Of a stretch of 64,000 nt of DNA, positions 7,046 to 16,215 are shown one piece after another. The number at the start of each line of letters is the position of its first letter. Position 1 is the first letter of the stretch. A program made the position numbers and the translations under genes. The notes under the pieces were generated by a model, which saw only the letters and a list, made by a program, of their open reading frames with translations, was not told the DNA's origin and made no database searches. This DNA is from Leisingera sp. ANG1 (GTDB lineage Bacteria > Pseudomonadota > Alphaproteobacteria > Rhodobacterales > Rhodobacteraceae): NCBI RefSeq assembly GCF_000203975.2, contig NZ_AFCF02000006.1, forward strand, positions 248,001 through 312,000, read 5' to 3'.

Positions 7046-9864
7046 TTGCCTACTTTCCACTTCAGTTCTTTCGGGCCGGTGCCGACCGGGGACTCTTGCG
7101 CCGGGAAGGCCGGCTGGCTTTCCTGCAGGTCAGAAGGCGTCGCGGCCTTTTCGATTTTGACTTTGAGGTCGAACCAGGCCGCCTGGCCGGTGATCGGGTC
7201 TGAGTTCGCCCACCGCATGCCGTCGCCCTTGGCGGGCAGCAACTCGTGGATCAGGTGATTGAGCAGGAAGCCCTTGGTGGCCTCCGGCGCATCCTGTTCC
7301 AGTGCCCATGCGCCTTTGCGCTTGCCGATGGCGTTCCAGGTCCAGACGGTGTTGTCATTGAGTGCCGCCATCTCCATCACCGGCACGGTGATTTCCCCGT
7401 GCGGCGAGGTGACCTTGGCCCAGTCGCCGTCCTGCAGCCCATGCTCGCGCATCAGCTTGGTTGGGACATATAGCGGATTGCGTCCATGCAGCTGCCGCAG
7501 CCAGGCGTTTTGGGTGCCCCAGGAGTGGTACATCGCCATCGGGCGCTGGGTTAGCGCGTTGACTGTAAAACCCTCGTTGCCTTGCTGGTCGGTCTCGTAC
7601 CAGATTGGCAGTGGGTCCATGACGTCCTTCACCCGCTGGCGCAGATGCTCGGGGGGCTGGCGTTCGCCGTGGCCCTCTGCAGCCAGCTGGAACTTGCGCA
7701 TCGGCTCCACATAAAGCTGGAACAGATAGGGCTGCGGGCTGTCATAGATGCCCATGCCCACCGCCCAGTCCTGATAGGCGGTGTTCCAAGGTTTGTAGTA
7801 GTCCGCGCCGTCCGGGATGTGGGCGACGTAGAAACCGCCGTTTTCGATGTATTTGTCCAGCTGCTCAGGGTTCACTGCGCCGCGGCCTTCCTTGTCGCCG
7901 TTTTCACCGCGGAAGCCTGCCAGCGGGCCGATACCCGGCTTGCGCTCGTGGTTGACGATGTAGTCGGCGTAATCCTTCCACTTGGGCGTCCGGTCCTCGT
8001 TGGTGAAGTTCGGCAGCTTCATCCGGTTGGCGAGCTGGATCAGCACCGTCTGGAAGCCGCGGACATTCCGGTCCGGCTCAATCACCGGCCAGCGGATGGC
8101 ATCTGCCGCTGCATCCGCTTCGCAGATCGGGCGGTCCAGCAGCGAAATGCAGTCGTGGCGCTCCAGATAGGTGGTGTCGGGCAGGATCAGATCGGCAAAG
8201 GCCACCATCTCCGACGAATAGGCATCCGAGTAGATGATATGCGGGATCTTGTAATCACCGTTTTCATCCTTGTCGGTCAGCATCTCCATTACACCCTTGG
8301 TGTTCATGGAGGAGTTCCACGACATGTTGGCCATGTACATGAACAGCGTGTCGATTTTGTAGGGATCGCCCGCATGCGCGTTGGAGATCACCATGTGCAT
8401 GAGGCCATGGGCCGACATTGGGTTTTCCCAGGTGAAGGCCTTGTCGATGCGTGCGGGGCTGCCGTCTTCCTTCAATGCCAGGTGCTCCGGGCCGCGGACA
8501 AAGCCCAGGTGCGGGCCGTCCAGAGGGGTGTCGGGCGTAGATTTGCAGTGCGGCGTCGGGTGCGCCTCAACCGGCTTGGGGTAGGGCGGTTTGAAGCGGA
8601 AGCCGCCGGGAACCTCGACGGTGCCCAAGAGGATCTGCAGCACATGCAGCGCGCGGCAGGTCTGGAAGCCGTTCGCGTGTGCCGAAACCCCGCGCATCGA
8701 GTGCATGGAGACCGGGCGGCCCGTCATCTTGGAGTGTTTCTCACCGCGGAAGTCAGTCCATTCGACATCCAGCTCAAACGCCTCGTCAAAGGCGACGCGG
8801 GCCAGTTCGCCGGCAATGGCGCGGATGCGTTTCGCCGGGATGCCGCATTTGTCCGCCACCGCTTCAGGGGCGTATTCATCCGCCAGGTAGCGCTCGGCCA
8901 TCAAGTGGAACACCGGGCGATGGATGGCGCCGTCTTTTTCGTAGACCGCCGACAGGTCCGGGCGCACGCCGGGCTGGTCAAACGGGGTCAGGTGGCCGGT
9001 ATTGCGGTCGATGACCAGCATCTTGCCATCGTCGTCGCGCAGGAACAGGCCCTTGTCCGGCCCCTCTGACGCGTTGATCAGCACGGGCGCGTTAGTAAAG
9101 CGGCTGAGATAGTCGAGGTCGATCTTGCCAGCCTTCATCAGCACGTGGATCATCGACAGGATAAACAGGCCGTCAGTGCCGGGAGTTATGCCGACCCAGT
9201 CATCCGCCACCGCGTTATAGCCGGAGCGGATCGGATTGACGCCGATCACCCGCGCACCGCGCTTCTTGATCTTGCCGATGCCCATCTTGATCGGGTTGGA
9301 GTCGTGGTCCTCTGCCACGCCGAACAGCATGAACAGCTTGGTGTGTTCCCAGTCGGGCTGGCCGAATTCCCAAAACGCCCCGCCCATGGTGTAGATGCCA
9401 GCGGTCGCCATATTGACCGAGCAGAAGCCGCCATGCGCGGCGTAGTTCGGCGTGCCATAGCTTTGCGCCCAGAAACTGGTGAAGCTTTGCGACTGGTCGC
9501 GCCCGGTGAAAAACGCCAGCTGTTCCGGTGCCTCATGGCGGATCGGTTCCAGCCAGCCCACGGCAATGGCCAGCGCCTCGTCCCAGGTGATTTCCTTGAA
9601 TTGCCCCGACCCCCGCGGCCCGGTTCGCATCATTGGCGCCCTCAGCCGAGAGGGGGCGTTGACCTGCATGATGCCTGCAGACCCTTTGGCGCACAAAACA
9701 CCCTTGTTGACCGGGTGGTCGCGGTTGCCCTCGATGTAGGCGGCCTTGCCGTCCTTCATATGCACATTAATGCCGCAGCGGCAGGCGCACATGTAGCAGG
9801 TGGTCTTCCGGATCTCATCCGAAACCTTAGGCGAGGTGTTCAGGATTGGCTGCTGATGAGTCAT
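7042..9864 (-). CDS. soeA: Sulfite dehydrogenase molybdopterin subunit (DMSO reductase superfamily)
   Basis: A 940-residue molybdopterin oxidoreductase with an N-terminal [4Fe-4S] site, C23-x2-C26-x3-C30-x27-C58. There is no twin-arginine signal, unlike periplasmic family members, so the enzyme should face the cytoplasm, as reported for SoeABC. The reaction expected is oxidation of sulfite to sulfate, which would remove the sulfite that Xsc releases from sulfoacetaldehyde. The assignment comes from the cysteine pattern, the missing Tat signal and the position after pta in the taurine gene order. Polysulfide or thiosulfate reductases have similar sequences and cannot be excluded by eye. Several long antisense frames over this gene are shadows. 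Confidence 0.83.
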   Translation of the reverse strand: MTHQQPILNTSPKVSDEIRKTTCYMCACRCGINVHMKDGKAAYIEGNRDHPVNKGVLCAKGSAGIMQVNAPSRLRAPMMRTGPRGSGQFKEITWDEALAIAVGWLEPIRHEAPEQLAFFTGRDQSQSFTSFWAQSYGTPNYAAHGGFCSVNMATAGIYTMGGAFWEFGQPDWEHTKLFMLFGVAEDHDSNPIKMGIGKIKKRGARVIGVNPIRSGYNAVADDWVGITPGTDGLFILSMIHVLMKAGKIDLDYLSRFTNAPVLINASEGPDKGLFLRDDDGKMLVIDRNTGHLTPFDQPGVRPDLSAVYEKDGAIHRPVFHLMAERYLADEYAPEAVADKCGIPAKRIRAIAGELARVAFDEAFELDVEWTDFRGEKHSKMTGRPVSMHSMRGVSAHANGFQTCRALHVLQILLGTVEVPGGFRFKPPYPKPVEAHPTPHCKSTPDTPLDGPHLGFVRGPEHLALKEDGSPARIDKAFTWENPMSAHGLMHMVISNAHAGDPYKIDTLFMYMANMSWNSSMNTKGVMEMLTDKDENGDYKIPHIIYSDAYSSEMVAFADLILPDTTYLERHDCISLLDRPICEADAAADAIRWPVIEPDRNVRGFQTVLIQLANRMKLPNFTNEDRTPKWKDYADYIVNHERKPGIGPLAGFRGENGDKEGRGAVNPEQLDKYIENGGFYVAHIPDGADYYKPWNTAYQDWAVGMGIYDSPQPYLFQLYVEPMRKFQLAAEGHGERQPPEHLRQRVKDVMDPLPIWYETDQQGNEGFTVNALTQRPMAMYHSWGTQNAWLRQLHGRNPLYVPTKLMREHGLQDGDWAKVTSPHGEITVPVMEMAALNDNTVWTWNAIGKRKGAWALEQDAPEATKGFLLNHLIHELLPAKGDGMRWANSDPITGQAAWFDLKVKIEKAATPSDLQESQPAFPAQESPVGTGPKELKWKVGK

Positions 9865-9960
9865 GGGCGGGTCCTGTTGGGTGTTTCGGGCGACCGTATG
9901 ACGGAAAGCCTCAATATGGGAATAGTGTTCTGCAACGGTTTAGTCTTTTGGAACATTTGT

Positions 9961-10989
9961 TCAAATTTCCGGGCGCTTGGCGCCCGTAGCCTGCAGGATG
10001 GTGACGGCGATGATCTGGGTGACATCCTCGGCACTGCAGCCGCGCGACAGGTCGTTGGCGGGTTTGGCCAGTCCCTGCAGAACCGGGCCGATGGCGGAGT
10101 AGCCGCCTAGCCGTTGGGTGATTTTGTAACCGATGTTACCGGCATCCAAGTTGGGAAAGATCATCACGTTGGCCTGGCCTGCGACGCCGGAGCCGGGTGC
10201 CTTGCGTTCACCCACCGACGGTACGAAGGCGGCATCGAATTGCAGTTCGCCATCGGCTGGCAGGTCCGGGTGTGTGTCCTGGAACAGCGCCAGGGCTTCA
10301 GTCACCTTGTCCACTGCCGGGTGCTTGGCGCTGCCCTTGGTGGAGAAGCTGAGAAAGGCCAGCTTAGGATCCACCCGCATAAGTGTGCTGGCTGACTGTG
10401 CTGAGGCAGCGGCGATCGACATCATTTCATTGGGACTTGGGTCAATCACCAGTCCGCAGTCGGAATAGAGCATCGCGCGGGCATCCTCTGGCGCGCTTGC
10501 AGGCGGGTACATCAGGAAAAAGGAAGAGACCATGCCTGCATCCGGCGCCATACCGATTACTTGGATCGCGCTGCGCACCACGTCGCCGGTTGTATGCACG
10601 GCACCGCCGACGGTGCCGGTAGCATGACCCAAGCGTACCAGCATGGCGGCATAGACCAGCGGGGTTTCAGCTGCAGCTCGGGCTTTTGCCTCATCCACGC
10701 CCTTGTGTTTGCGCAGATCATAGTACTCTGCCGCAAAGCTTGCAGTCAGATCCGAGGCGGCCGGGTCGTGGATCGCGACGCCTTCGCTGGCTTCGGCGCC
10801 CTCGGCTTGCAGCTCGGCTTCGACTTCAGCCTGCGGGCCGACCAGGATCACATCGGCGATGTCGGCCTGATGCGCGGCCAGGGCGCCTGCAACCACACGG
10901 GGGTCAGTGCCCTCGCTCAGCGCAACAACTGGACGGGTCGCCGGGGCTTCGGCCTTCAGCAGTTCGAGCGGGGACAAGGTTTGGGTCAC
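9961..10989 (-). CDS. pta: Phosphate acetyltransferase (short form)
   Basis: A roughly 342-residue enzyme converting acetyl phosphate plus CoA to acetyl-CoA plus phosphate. It consists only of the catalytic PTA_PTB domain, starting with VVALSEGTDPRVV, and lacks the N-terminal regulatory domains of long Pta forms. In sulfonate metabolism it uses the acetyl phosphate released by Xsc. I chose the GTG at 10989; a TTG at 11010 would add seven residues. It lies between tauZ and soeA on the same strand with short gaps, consistent with one transcript. Confidence 0.9.
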   Translation of the reverse strand: MTQTLSPLELLKAEAPATRPVVALSEGTDPRVVAGALAAHQADIADVILVGPQAEVEAELQAEGAEASEGVAIHDPAASDLTASFAAEYYDLRKHKGVDEAKARAAAETPLVYAAMLVRLGHATGTVGGAVHTTGDVVRSAIQVIGMAPDAGMVSSFFLMYPPASAPEDARAMLYSDCGLVIDPSPNEMMSIAAASAQSASTLMRVDPKLAFLSFSTKGSAKHPAVDKVTEALALFQDTHPDLPADGELQFDAAFVPSVGERKAPGSGVAGQANVMIFPNLDAGNIGYKITQRLGGYSAIGPVLQGLAKPANDLSRGCSAEDVTQIIAVTILQATGAKRPEI

Positions 10990-11032
10990 GAGGGTCAGGT
11001 CCTGTAACAACGGTTTCGGGGCAGGGCGGGTA

Positions 11033-11779
11033 TCAGAACGCCAGCCGCGCGATATTGATCAGCGAAAGCGCGGTCAGCATCAGAACCACCGCGCGGCGGA
11101 ACAGCCTTTGCGAGACCGCCTTGAAACTATGGGACCCGGCCCAGATGCCGAGGCCCAGAATGGGAAAGGCCAGTAGGATGCCCGTCAGGGTTTCCGGTCC
11201 GACCAGTCCGTTTGCGGCCATAACCGGAAGCGCCATCAGGTCAATGCCGGTCAGGAACACGATCATCGTGGCCCGAAACACCGCAGGCGGAACCGGCTGC
11301 GCGGTCAGAAAGGCCGCCACGGGCAGGCCACCGACGCCGGCGCTGTTGGCAATGCCTGCAATGGCACCTACGCCTACATTGCCGTTGCGCCCGACAGGGC
11401 GCTCCAATTGCCAGCCGCTCAGCAGAACCAGGCTGAGGACCAGGATCAGGCTCGAGATTGCCAGCCGGGCTTCCTGCTCCCCCAGCCGCGCCATGATAGC
11501 GATGGCGGGCACGGTGGCGATGGCGGCGCCTGCCAGCAGGGCAATGGCCCGGTTCCAGTCGATATGCGGGCGGATGTCCCGTGCCTGAAAGACGGTCATG
11601 GCAATTTCGCAGGAAAACACCACCGGGATCAGCGGCAGCGGGTTGGTTGTCAAGGCTGCCAAAATGATGAAAATCGCGGAAAATCCGAAACCTGAGAAGC
11701 CCCGGATAACGGCCGCCGCGAATAACGCGGCGGCCAGAAATGCCCCTTGGCCGGTGGACAGGTCAAAGGGCAGATCCAT
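11033..11779 (-). CDS. tauZ: TauE/SafE-family exporter, probable sulfite/sulfoacetate exporter TauZ
   Basis: A 248-residue membrane protein with about eight hydrophobic segments, in the TauE/SafE (DUF81) pattern, with RGFSGFGFSAIF in the first repeat. Proteins of this family next to xsc are thought to export sulfite or related anions made during taurine breakdown. The ATG at 11779 is four bases after the xsc stop codon; the longer frame that runs back into xsc is unlikely to be used. It shares the strand and probably the transcript with xsc and pta. Confidence 0.85.
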   Translation of the reverse strand: MDLPFDLSTGQGAFLAAALFAAAVIRGFSGFGFSAIFIILAALTTNPLPLIPVVFSCEIAMTVFQARDIRPHIDWNRAIALLAGAAIATVPAIAIMARLGEQEARLAISSLILVLSLVLLSGWQLERPVGRNGNVGVGAIAGIANSAGVGGLPVAAFLTAQPVPPAVFRATMIVFLTGIDLMALPVMAANGLVGPETLTGILLAFPILGLGIWAGSHSFKAVSQRLFRRAVVLMLTALSLINIARLAF

Positions 11780-11783
11780 GGTC

Positions 11784-13556
11784 TCAGACTTTCTGCGGAC
11801 GCATGTCGTCCTTGCTGATGCCTGCAACCTGAACAGGTTTCTTCATCGCGTCGCGGCGGAAGGGCTCGCCCAGTTCCTGGTTGATCATCGCTTCAATCAG
11901 GGTGGTGATACCCTTTTTCTGGTCTTCGCAGGCCTGGCGCAGGGCGTCGGTCAACTCTTCTTGAGTGCGGGCAACAACACCTTTCAGGCCGCAAGCATTG
12001 GCGATACCGGCATAAGACACCTGGGTGTCCAGCTCGGTGCCGACAAAGTTGTCGTCGAACCACAGGGTGGAGTTACGCTTTTCAGCACCCCACTGGTAGT
12101 TGCGGAAGACAACCTGGGTCACGGCGGGCCATTCTTCGCGGCCGATTGCGGTCAGTTCGGTCACTGCGATACCGAAGGCACCGTCGCCGGAGAAGCCGAC
12201 AACCGGAACGTCTGGGCAGCCGATTTTCGCACCGACAACCGCCGGCAGGCCATAGCCGCAGGGGCCGAACAGGCCGGGGGCCAGGTATTTGCGGCCTTCT
12301 TCAAACGACGGGTAGGCGTTGCCGATGGCGCAGTTGTTGCCGATGTCGGAGGAGATGATCGCATCCTTCGGCAGCCCGGCCTGGATCGCACGCCATGCAC
12401 GGCGCGGCGACAGCCAGTCAGGCTTGGCAGCGCGGGCACGCTCGTTCCAGGTGGTGCCGGGATCGTCCTGCTCGCTGTCCATCGAGGACAGTTCCTGCGC
12501 CCAGGAGGATTTGGTGTGTGCGATCAGCGCCTTGCGCTCGTCGCGGCCCTCGTCGCCTGCGGTGCCGGACAGTTTGCCCAGGATGGTGTCTGCAACCTGC
12601 TTGGCGTCGCCGACGATGCCGACGGTGACTTTCTTGGTCAGGCCGATGCGGTCCGGGTTGATGTCAACCTGGATGATCTTCGCGTCGGTCGGCCAGTAGT
12701 CGATGCCGTAGCCGGGCAGGGTCGAGAACGGGTTCAGGCGGGTGCCCAGGGCCAGAACGACGTCGGCTTTGGAGATCAGTTCCATGCCGGCCTTGGAGCC
12801 GTTGTAGCCCAGCGGGCCAGCGAACAGCGGGTGCGAGCCGGGGAAGGCGTCGTTGTGCTGGTAGCCAACGCAGACCGGGGCGTCCAGGCGCTCGGCCAGG
12901 GCCATCGAGGAGGGGATCGCGCCGCCGATAACAACGCCGGCACCGTTCAGGATGACCGGGAACTTTGCGTTCGAAAGCAGCTCGGCTGCCTCATTGACCG
13001 CATCGGTGCCGCCTGCGGGGCGTTCAAAATCAACAACCGCCGGCAGCTCGATGTCGACGACTTGGGTGAAGTAGTCGCGCGGCACGTTGATCTGGGCCGG
13101 AGCAGAGTTGCGCTTGGCTTGCATGATCACGCGGTTCAGGACCTCTGCCATGCGGGACGGGTCGCGCACTTCTTCCTGGTAGCAGACGCAGTCGGCGAAC
13201 ATGCGCATCTGTTCCATTTCCTGGAAGCCGCCCTGACCCATGGTCTTGTTTGCGGCTTGCGGGGTAACCAGCAGCAGCGGGGTATGGTTCCAGTAAGCGG
13301 TTTTGACAGCGGTGACGAAGTTGGTGATGCCGGGGCCGTTTTGCGCGATCATCATCGACATCTTGCCGGTGGCGCGGGTATAACCGTCTGCCATCATGCC
13401 GCCGGATCCCTCGTGGGCGCAATCCCAGAAGGTGATGCCCGCCGGCTCGAAGATGTCGGAGATCGGCATCATGGCCGAGCCGATAATACCAAAGGCATGC
13501 TCGATGCCGTGCATCTGAAGCACTTTGACGAAGGCTTCTTCGGTGGTCATTTTCAT
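11784..13556 (-). CDS. xsc: Sulfoacetaldehyde acetyltransferase
   Basis: A 590-residue thiamine-diphosphate enzyme of the acetolactate-synthase superfamily. It converts sulfoacetaldehyde plus phosphate into acetyl phosphate and sulfite, the desulfonation step of taurine breakdown. The TPP-binding region starts at GDGAFGIAVTEL and ends with an Asn-containing stretch. The N-terminal half has the catalytic-glutamate region and residues typical of Xsc (AFGIIGSAMMPISDIFE). Length and gene order (tauR, xsc, tauZ, pta) fit the Rhodobacterales taurine cluster. Paired direct repeats of the TauR type lie 88-119 bases upstream of its start. Confidence 0.95.
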   Translation of the reverse strand: MKMTTEEAFVKVLQMHGIEHAFGIIGSAMMPISDIFEPAGITFWDCAHEGSGGMMADGYTRATGKMSMMIAQNGPGITNFVTAVKTAYWNHTPLLLVTPQAANKTMGQGGFQEMEQMRMFADCVCYQEEVRDPSRMAEVLNRVIMQAKRNSAPAQINVPRDYFTQVVDIELPAVVDFERPAGGTDAVNEAAELLSNAKFPVILNGAGVVIGGAIPSSMALAERLDAPVCVGYQHNDAFPGSHPLFAGPLGYNGSKAGMELISKADVVLALGTRLNPFSTLPGYGIDYWPTDAKIIQVDINPDRIGLTKKVTVGIVGDAKQVADTILGKLSGTAGDEGRDERKALIAHTKSSWAQELSSMDSEQDDPGTTWNERARAAKPDWLSPRRAWRAIQAGLPKDAIISSDIGNNCAIGNAYPSFEEGRKYLAPGLFGPCGYGLPAVVGAKIGCPDVPVVGFSGDGAFGIAVTELTAIGREEWPAVTQVVFRNYQWGAEKRNSTLWFDDNFVGTELDTQVSYAGIANACGLKGVVARTQEELTDALRQACEDQKKGITTLIEAMINQELGEPFRRDAMKKPVQVAGISKDDMRPQKV

Positions 13557-13643
13557 GGGTTTTGCTCCTGAGTGAGACGCATATTCCGCCCGGGCCAGAC
13601 TGCCGGGAATTGACTCTGGTTTAGGGGGCAGTGGTGTGTCCGG

Positions 13644-13675
13644 TTAGGGCCAGTTGATCCACTGGAATAGGTCCA
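13644..13675 (-). promoter_or_regulatory. Candidate TauR operator upstream of xsc (paired direct repeat)
   Basis: On the plus strand TTAGGGCCA (13644-13652) and ATAGGTCCA (13667-13675) are repeated in the same orientation with starts 23 bases apart. The same pair and spacing occur before tpa. Read on the minus strand they resemble the direct-repeat CTGGACYTAA type known for TauR of Rhodobacter capsulatus (motif from memory). Confidence 0.6.
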
Positions 13676-13822
13676 AATATGGACTCATGAAAATAGCCGG
13701 ACGGTTTTTTCACATAAGGTTCAGCCGGTCACGCCTGCTGGAGCTCAAAAATATCAGGTATCGACAGATGATACTTCTGGTATCATTTTTTTACCTTGGG
13801 TGCGCGAGGGGAGGGAACCCGC

Positions 13823-15283
13823 TCAGCGCTGTTTCAGCGCTTGGGCCAGCAATGCCAGACCTGGTTCAATTCTGGTTGCAGGAATCGAGGAATAGCCAAG
13901 CCGGTAAAAATTCTGCTTGCGGTGCTCCGCAGAAAAGAAGGGGGCCCCGGGTTCGATGATCACACTTTTCGCGCGCAGCCGCTCTGCCACTGCAGTGGCG
14001 TCAACATCCTCGGGTGCCTGCATCCACAAAGCCGAACCGCCAAAGCTGCCGACGCCGGCAATGGTCAATCCATGCTTGCGGATCGCATCCTCTATAACGG
14101 CGCGCCGGTCGTGCAAAACCTTGGCTATGCGCCGGATCTGCGCGTCGTAATGGCCGAGAGAGAGGAAATATGCGACGGTACGCTGAACGTGTCCGGGCGG
14201 ATGCCGGAGCACGCTGGCCCGCAAGGCGCGGGCCTGGCGGATAAATGGCTCCGAGCCGACCAGATAGCCAAGCCGCAGACCCGGAAAAAGCGACTTGGAG
14301 AAACTGCCCGCATAAATCACCCGGCCTTCGGTATCGAGAGACTTAAGTGATGGAGAGGGCGCACCAAGGAAGGACATCTCAAACTCGTAATCGTCCTCGA
14401 CGATAACGGCATCAATTTCACTGGCGCGCTGAAGCAGTTCTTTGCGCCGTTCCATCGGCATCGTAAAGGTGGTCGGGCTCTGGTGGCTGGGCGTGCAGAA
14501 GATAACGTTTGTATCGTCGGGAATGCTTCCGGGAGGGAGGCCGCGCTCATCCACTGGAATACAATCGACCTGGCATCGGGTCTGTACTACCTGGTCGCGC
14601 AGAGTGTAGTAGGCCGGGTCTTCCACCGCCGCCCTTCGGCCGCGGTTCAGCAACAATTGGCAGGTGATCCAAAGTGCATTTTGGGCGCCGAGCGTGATCA
14701 GGATCTCTTCTGGACGTGCCGTGATCCCGCGCCGTGGCAGTGTGTGCCGGGCGATATATTCGATCAGCAGCGGGTCGTCCTGGTCAAAATAGTCATTGGC
14801 CAGTGCAGAGAAGTCTTTTTGTCCCAATGCACGCAGGGCGCAAAGCCGCCAGTTGGCGTGGTCAAAAAGCGAGGCGTCTGCCTGGCCATAGATGAAGGGA
14901 TAACGGTATTCGCGCCAGTCCTGCGGTTTGCGCGGGGTGTCGCCGCCGGTGAAGCTGCGTGCCATCACCTTGCCCCAGTCAAGCGTATCGCCAGTTTTCT
15001 GCTGCGGCGTATAGGAGGGCGGCACCGGTGCATTGTCAGAGACAAAATACCCGGACCGCCCGCGTGAGGTGAGGTAGTCATTGGCCAGCAATTCAGTGTA
15101 GGCCAGCGTGACAGTGATCCGGCTGATGCCCAGGTGTGCTGCCAGCTTGCGCGAGGACGGCAGTTTCTCCCCAACCCGGAAGCGGCCGGACAGAATGCCT
15201 TCGGCAATCATTTCCTGGATCTGGGCCTGCAAGGTTCCCTGGGCGTCCGGGTTCAGAAAGAAGGTGTCAACTGAGATGGCCAT
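13823..15283 (-). CDS. tauR: MocR-type (GntR/aminotransferase) regulator of taurine genes
   Basis: A 486-residue fusion typical of MocR regulators. An N-terminal GntR winged helix-turn-helix (about residues 10-80, with KLPSSRKLAAHLGISRITV) is followed by a fold-type I aminotransferase-like domain with a PLP lysine region (YAGSFSKSLFPGLRLGYL). TauR activates tpa in Rhodobacter capsulatus by binding direct repeats. The ATG at 15283 is chosen because AGGTGG lies five bases before it; a GTG at 15292 is the alternative. It sits upstream of xsc on the same strand, separated by 266 bases that hold a candidate TauR site. Similar half-sites overlap its own start region, which suggests autoregulation. 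Confidence 0.88.
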   Translation of the reverse strand: MAISVDTFFLNPDAQGTLQAQIQEMIAEGILSGRFRVGEKLPSSRKLAAHLGISRITVTLAYTELLANDYLTSRGRSGYFVSDNAPVPPSYTPQQKTGDTLDWGKVMARSFTGGDTPRKPQDWREYRYPFIYGQADASLFDHANWRLCALRALGQKDFSALANDYFDQDDPLLIEYIARHTLPRRGITARPEEILITLGAQNALWITCQLLLNRGRRAAVEDPAYYTLRDQVVQTRCQVDCIPVDERGLPPGSIPDDTNVIFCTPSHQSPTTFTMPMERRKELLQRASEIDAVIVEDDYEFEMSFLGAPSPSLKSLDTEGRVIYAGSFSKSLFPGLRLGYLVGSEPFIRQARALRASVLRHPPGHVQRTVAYFLSLGHYDAQIRRIAKVLHDRRAVIEDAIRKHGLTIAGVGSFGGSALWMQAPEDVDATAVAERLRAKSVIIEPGAPFFSAEHRKQNFYRLGYSSIPATRIEPGLALLAQALKQR

Positions 15284-15293
15284 GCAGGCCACC

Positions 15294-15335
15294 TTAGGGT
15301 GGACCTAAACGGGGCGCAATCTGGACTTAGGGCCA
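15294..15335. promoter_or_regulatory. Cluster of TauR-like half-sites at the tauR start
   Basis: TTAGGGTGGACCTAA (15294-15308), TGGACTTAG (15322-15330) and TTAGGGCCA (15327-15335) are variants of the half-site seen before xsc and tpa, here in both orientations and partly overlapping. The two TGGAC copies start 22 bases apart. The position next to the tauR start suggests autoregulation. Confidence 0.4.
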
Positions 15336-15389
15336 GTTTGGAGGAATCTGCAGCTTGCTCTGGCTGGCGTGCGGTGCCAGCGTGCCGCC

Positions 15390-16142
15390 ATGTTTAAATT
15401 CCTTGGCCATCTGGCAATCGTTGTTCTTTTGACACTTCTCACTCAGCTCGGGGGGATTGCCTGGCTTGGGGCACTTTTGTTCCGCCGCAGGCTGGTGCCG
15501 TTCGTTTTGCTCTACGCGGGTCTCAGCCTGTCCGCCACTTGGGCTGCGCCGCAATTCGGGCGGGTTGCCCTCAGTTGCTGGGAAGATAGCTCCCTGCAAG
15601 TGCAGTCCTGGCTCTATTGCGCGATGAACCGGAACTACGTGTCGCCGGAATTGGCGGAGGTTCTGCAGGACACGGCAGCAGCGGTGGACGCAGACTATCC
15701 GGGCACTGTCACGCAGGTTCTTGATGCGAATTTTCCGTTCGTTGCCGGCTTTCCGCTGCTTCCGCACTTGTCCCACCATGATGGCCGCAAGGCGGATCTC
15801 GCTTTCTTCTATGCGGATGCAACCGGTTTCAGCCCCAAGGCTACCAGGTCTCCGATCGGCTATTTTGCCTTTGAGCAGGGGCCGTCGGAGTGTCCCGGTG
15901 CCTGGTTTACTCTGCGCTGGGATCTTCAGGTGCTGCAGCCGATGTGGCGGGAATTGTATATAGACACGGATCGCACCCGCCGCCTGCTGCAGGTTTTGAT
16001 GGCAGACGGCAGGGTTGAGAAGGTTTTTCTGGAACCGCATCTGCAGGAGCGGCTGGGATTGCGTTCCAGCAAGCTGCGTTTTCAGGGCTGCCGTGCAGCA
16101 CGGCATGACGATCACATCCATTTGCAGCTTTCGATAGGCTAG
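15390..16142 (+). CDS. Membrane-anchored MepA/LAS-like zinc metallopeptidase, putative
   Basis: A 250-residue protein with two hydrophobic segments at the N terminus (about residues 4-30 and 36-53), probably leaving the rest outside the cytoplasm. The core has H129-x6-D136 (in SHHDGRKAD) and a C-terminal H239-D-D-H242-I-H244. These match in order and spacing the zinc-binding and catalytic motifs of MepA-type murein endopeptidases and other LAS peptidases. I infer a peptidoglycan or peptide hydrolase; the rest of the protein does not resemble MepA closely. The ATG at 15390 starts the hydrophobic segment directly. The gene diverges from tauR. Confidence 0.6.
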   Translation: MFKFLGHLAIVVLLTLLTQLGGIAWLGALLFRRRLVPFVLLYAGLSLSATWAAPQFGRVALSCWEDSSLQVQSWLYCAMNRNYVSPELAEVLQDTAAAVDADYPGTVTQVLDANFPFVAGFPLLPHLSHHDGRKADLAFFYADATGFSPKATRSPIGYFAFEQGPSECPGAWFTLRWDLQVLQPMWRELYIDTDRTRRLLQVLMADGRVEKVFLEPHLQERLGLRSSKLRFQGCRAARHDDHIHLQLSIG

Positions 16143-16175
16143 CGGTGTTCTCCTCTTGCAATGCGCCTTTATCAC

Positions 16176-16191
16176 TATAAAACTAGTTATA
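16176..16191 (+). promoter_or_regulatory. AT-rich imperfect dyad before the arsR-like gene
   Basis: TATAAAACTAGTTATA, centred on the perfect palindrome AACTAGTT (16181-16188), lies 25 bases before the ATG of the ArsR-family gene in otherwise GC-rich DNA. It is a plausible autoregulatory operator overlapping the promoter. A second inverted pair, GAATC...GATTC, follows close to the start codon. Confidence 0.4.
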
Positions 16192-16215
16192 TCGAATCAA
16201 GTAGGGGTTGGATTC

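Noticed and set aside
7582-9069. 495-codon plus-strand frame over soeA
   Set aside because: It is an antisense shadow of a well-supported molybdopterin enzyme, rich in Arg, Val, His and Gln with no recognisable motif. Such frames are common in GC-rich DNA.
11598-13571. 657-codon plus-strand frame over xsc
   Set aside because: It mirrors the xsc codons on the opposite strand, has no family motif, and its start lies inside tauZ.
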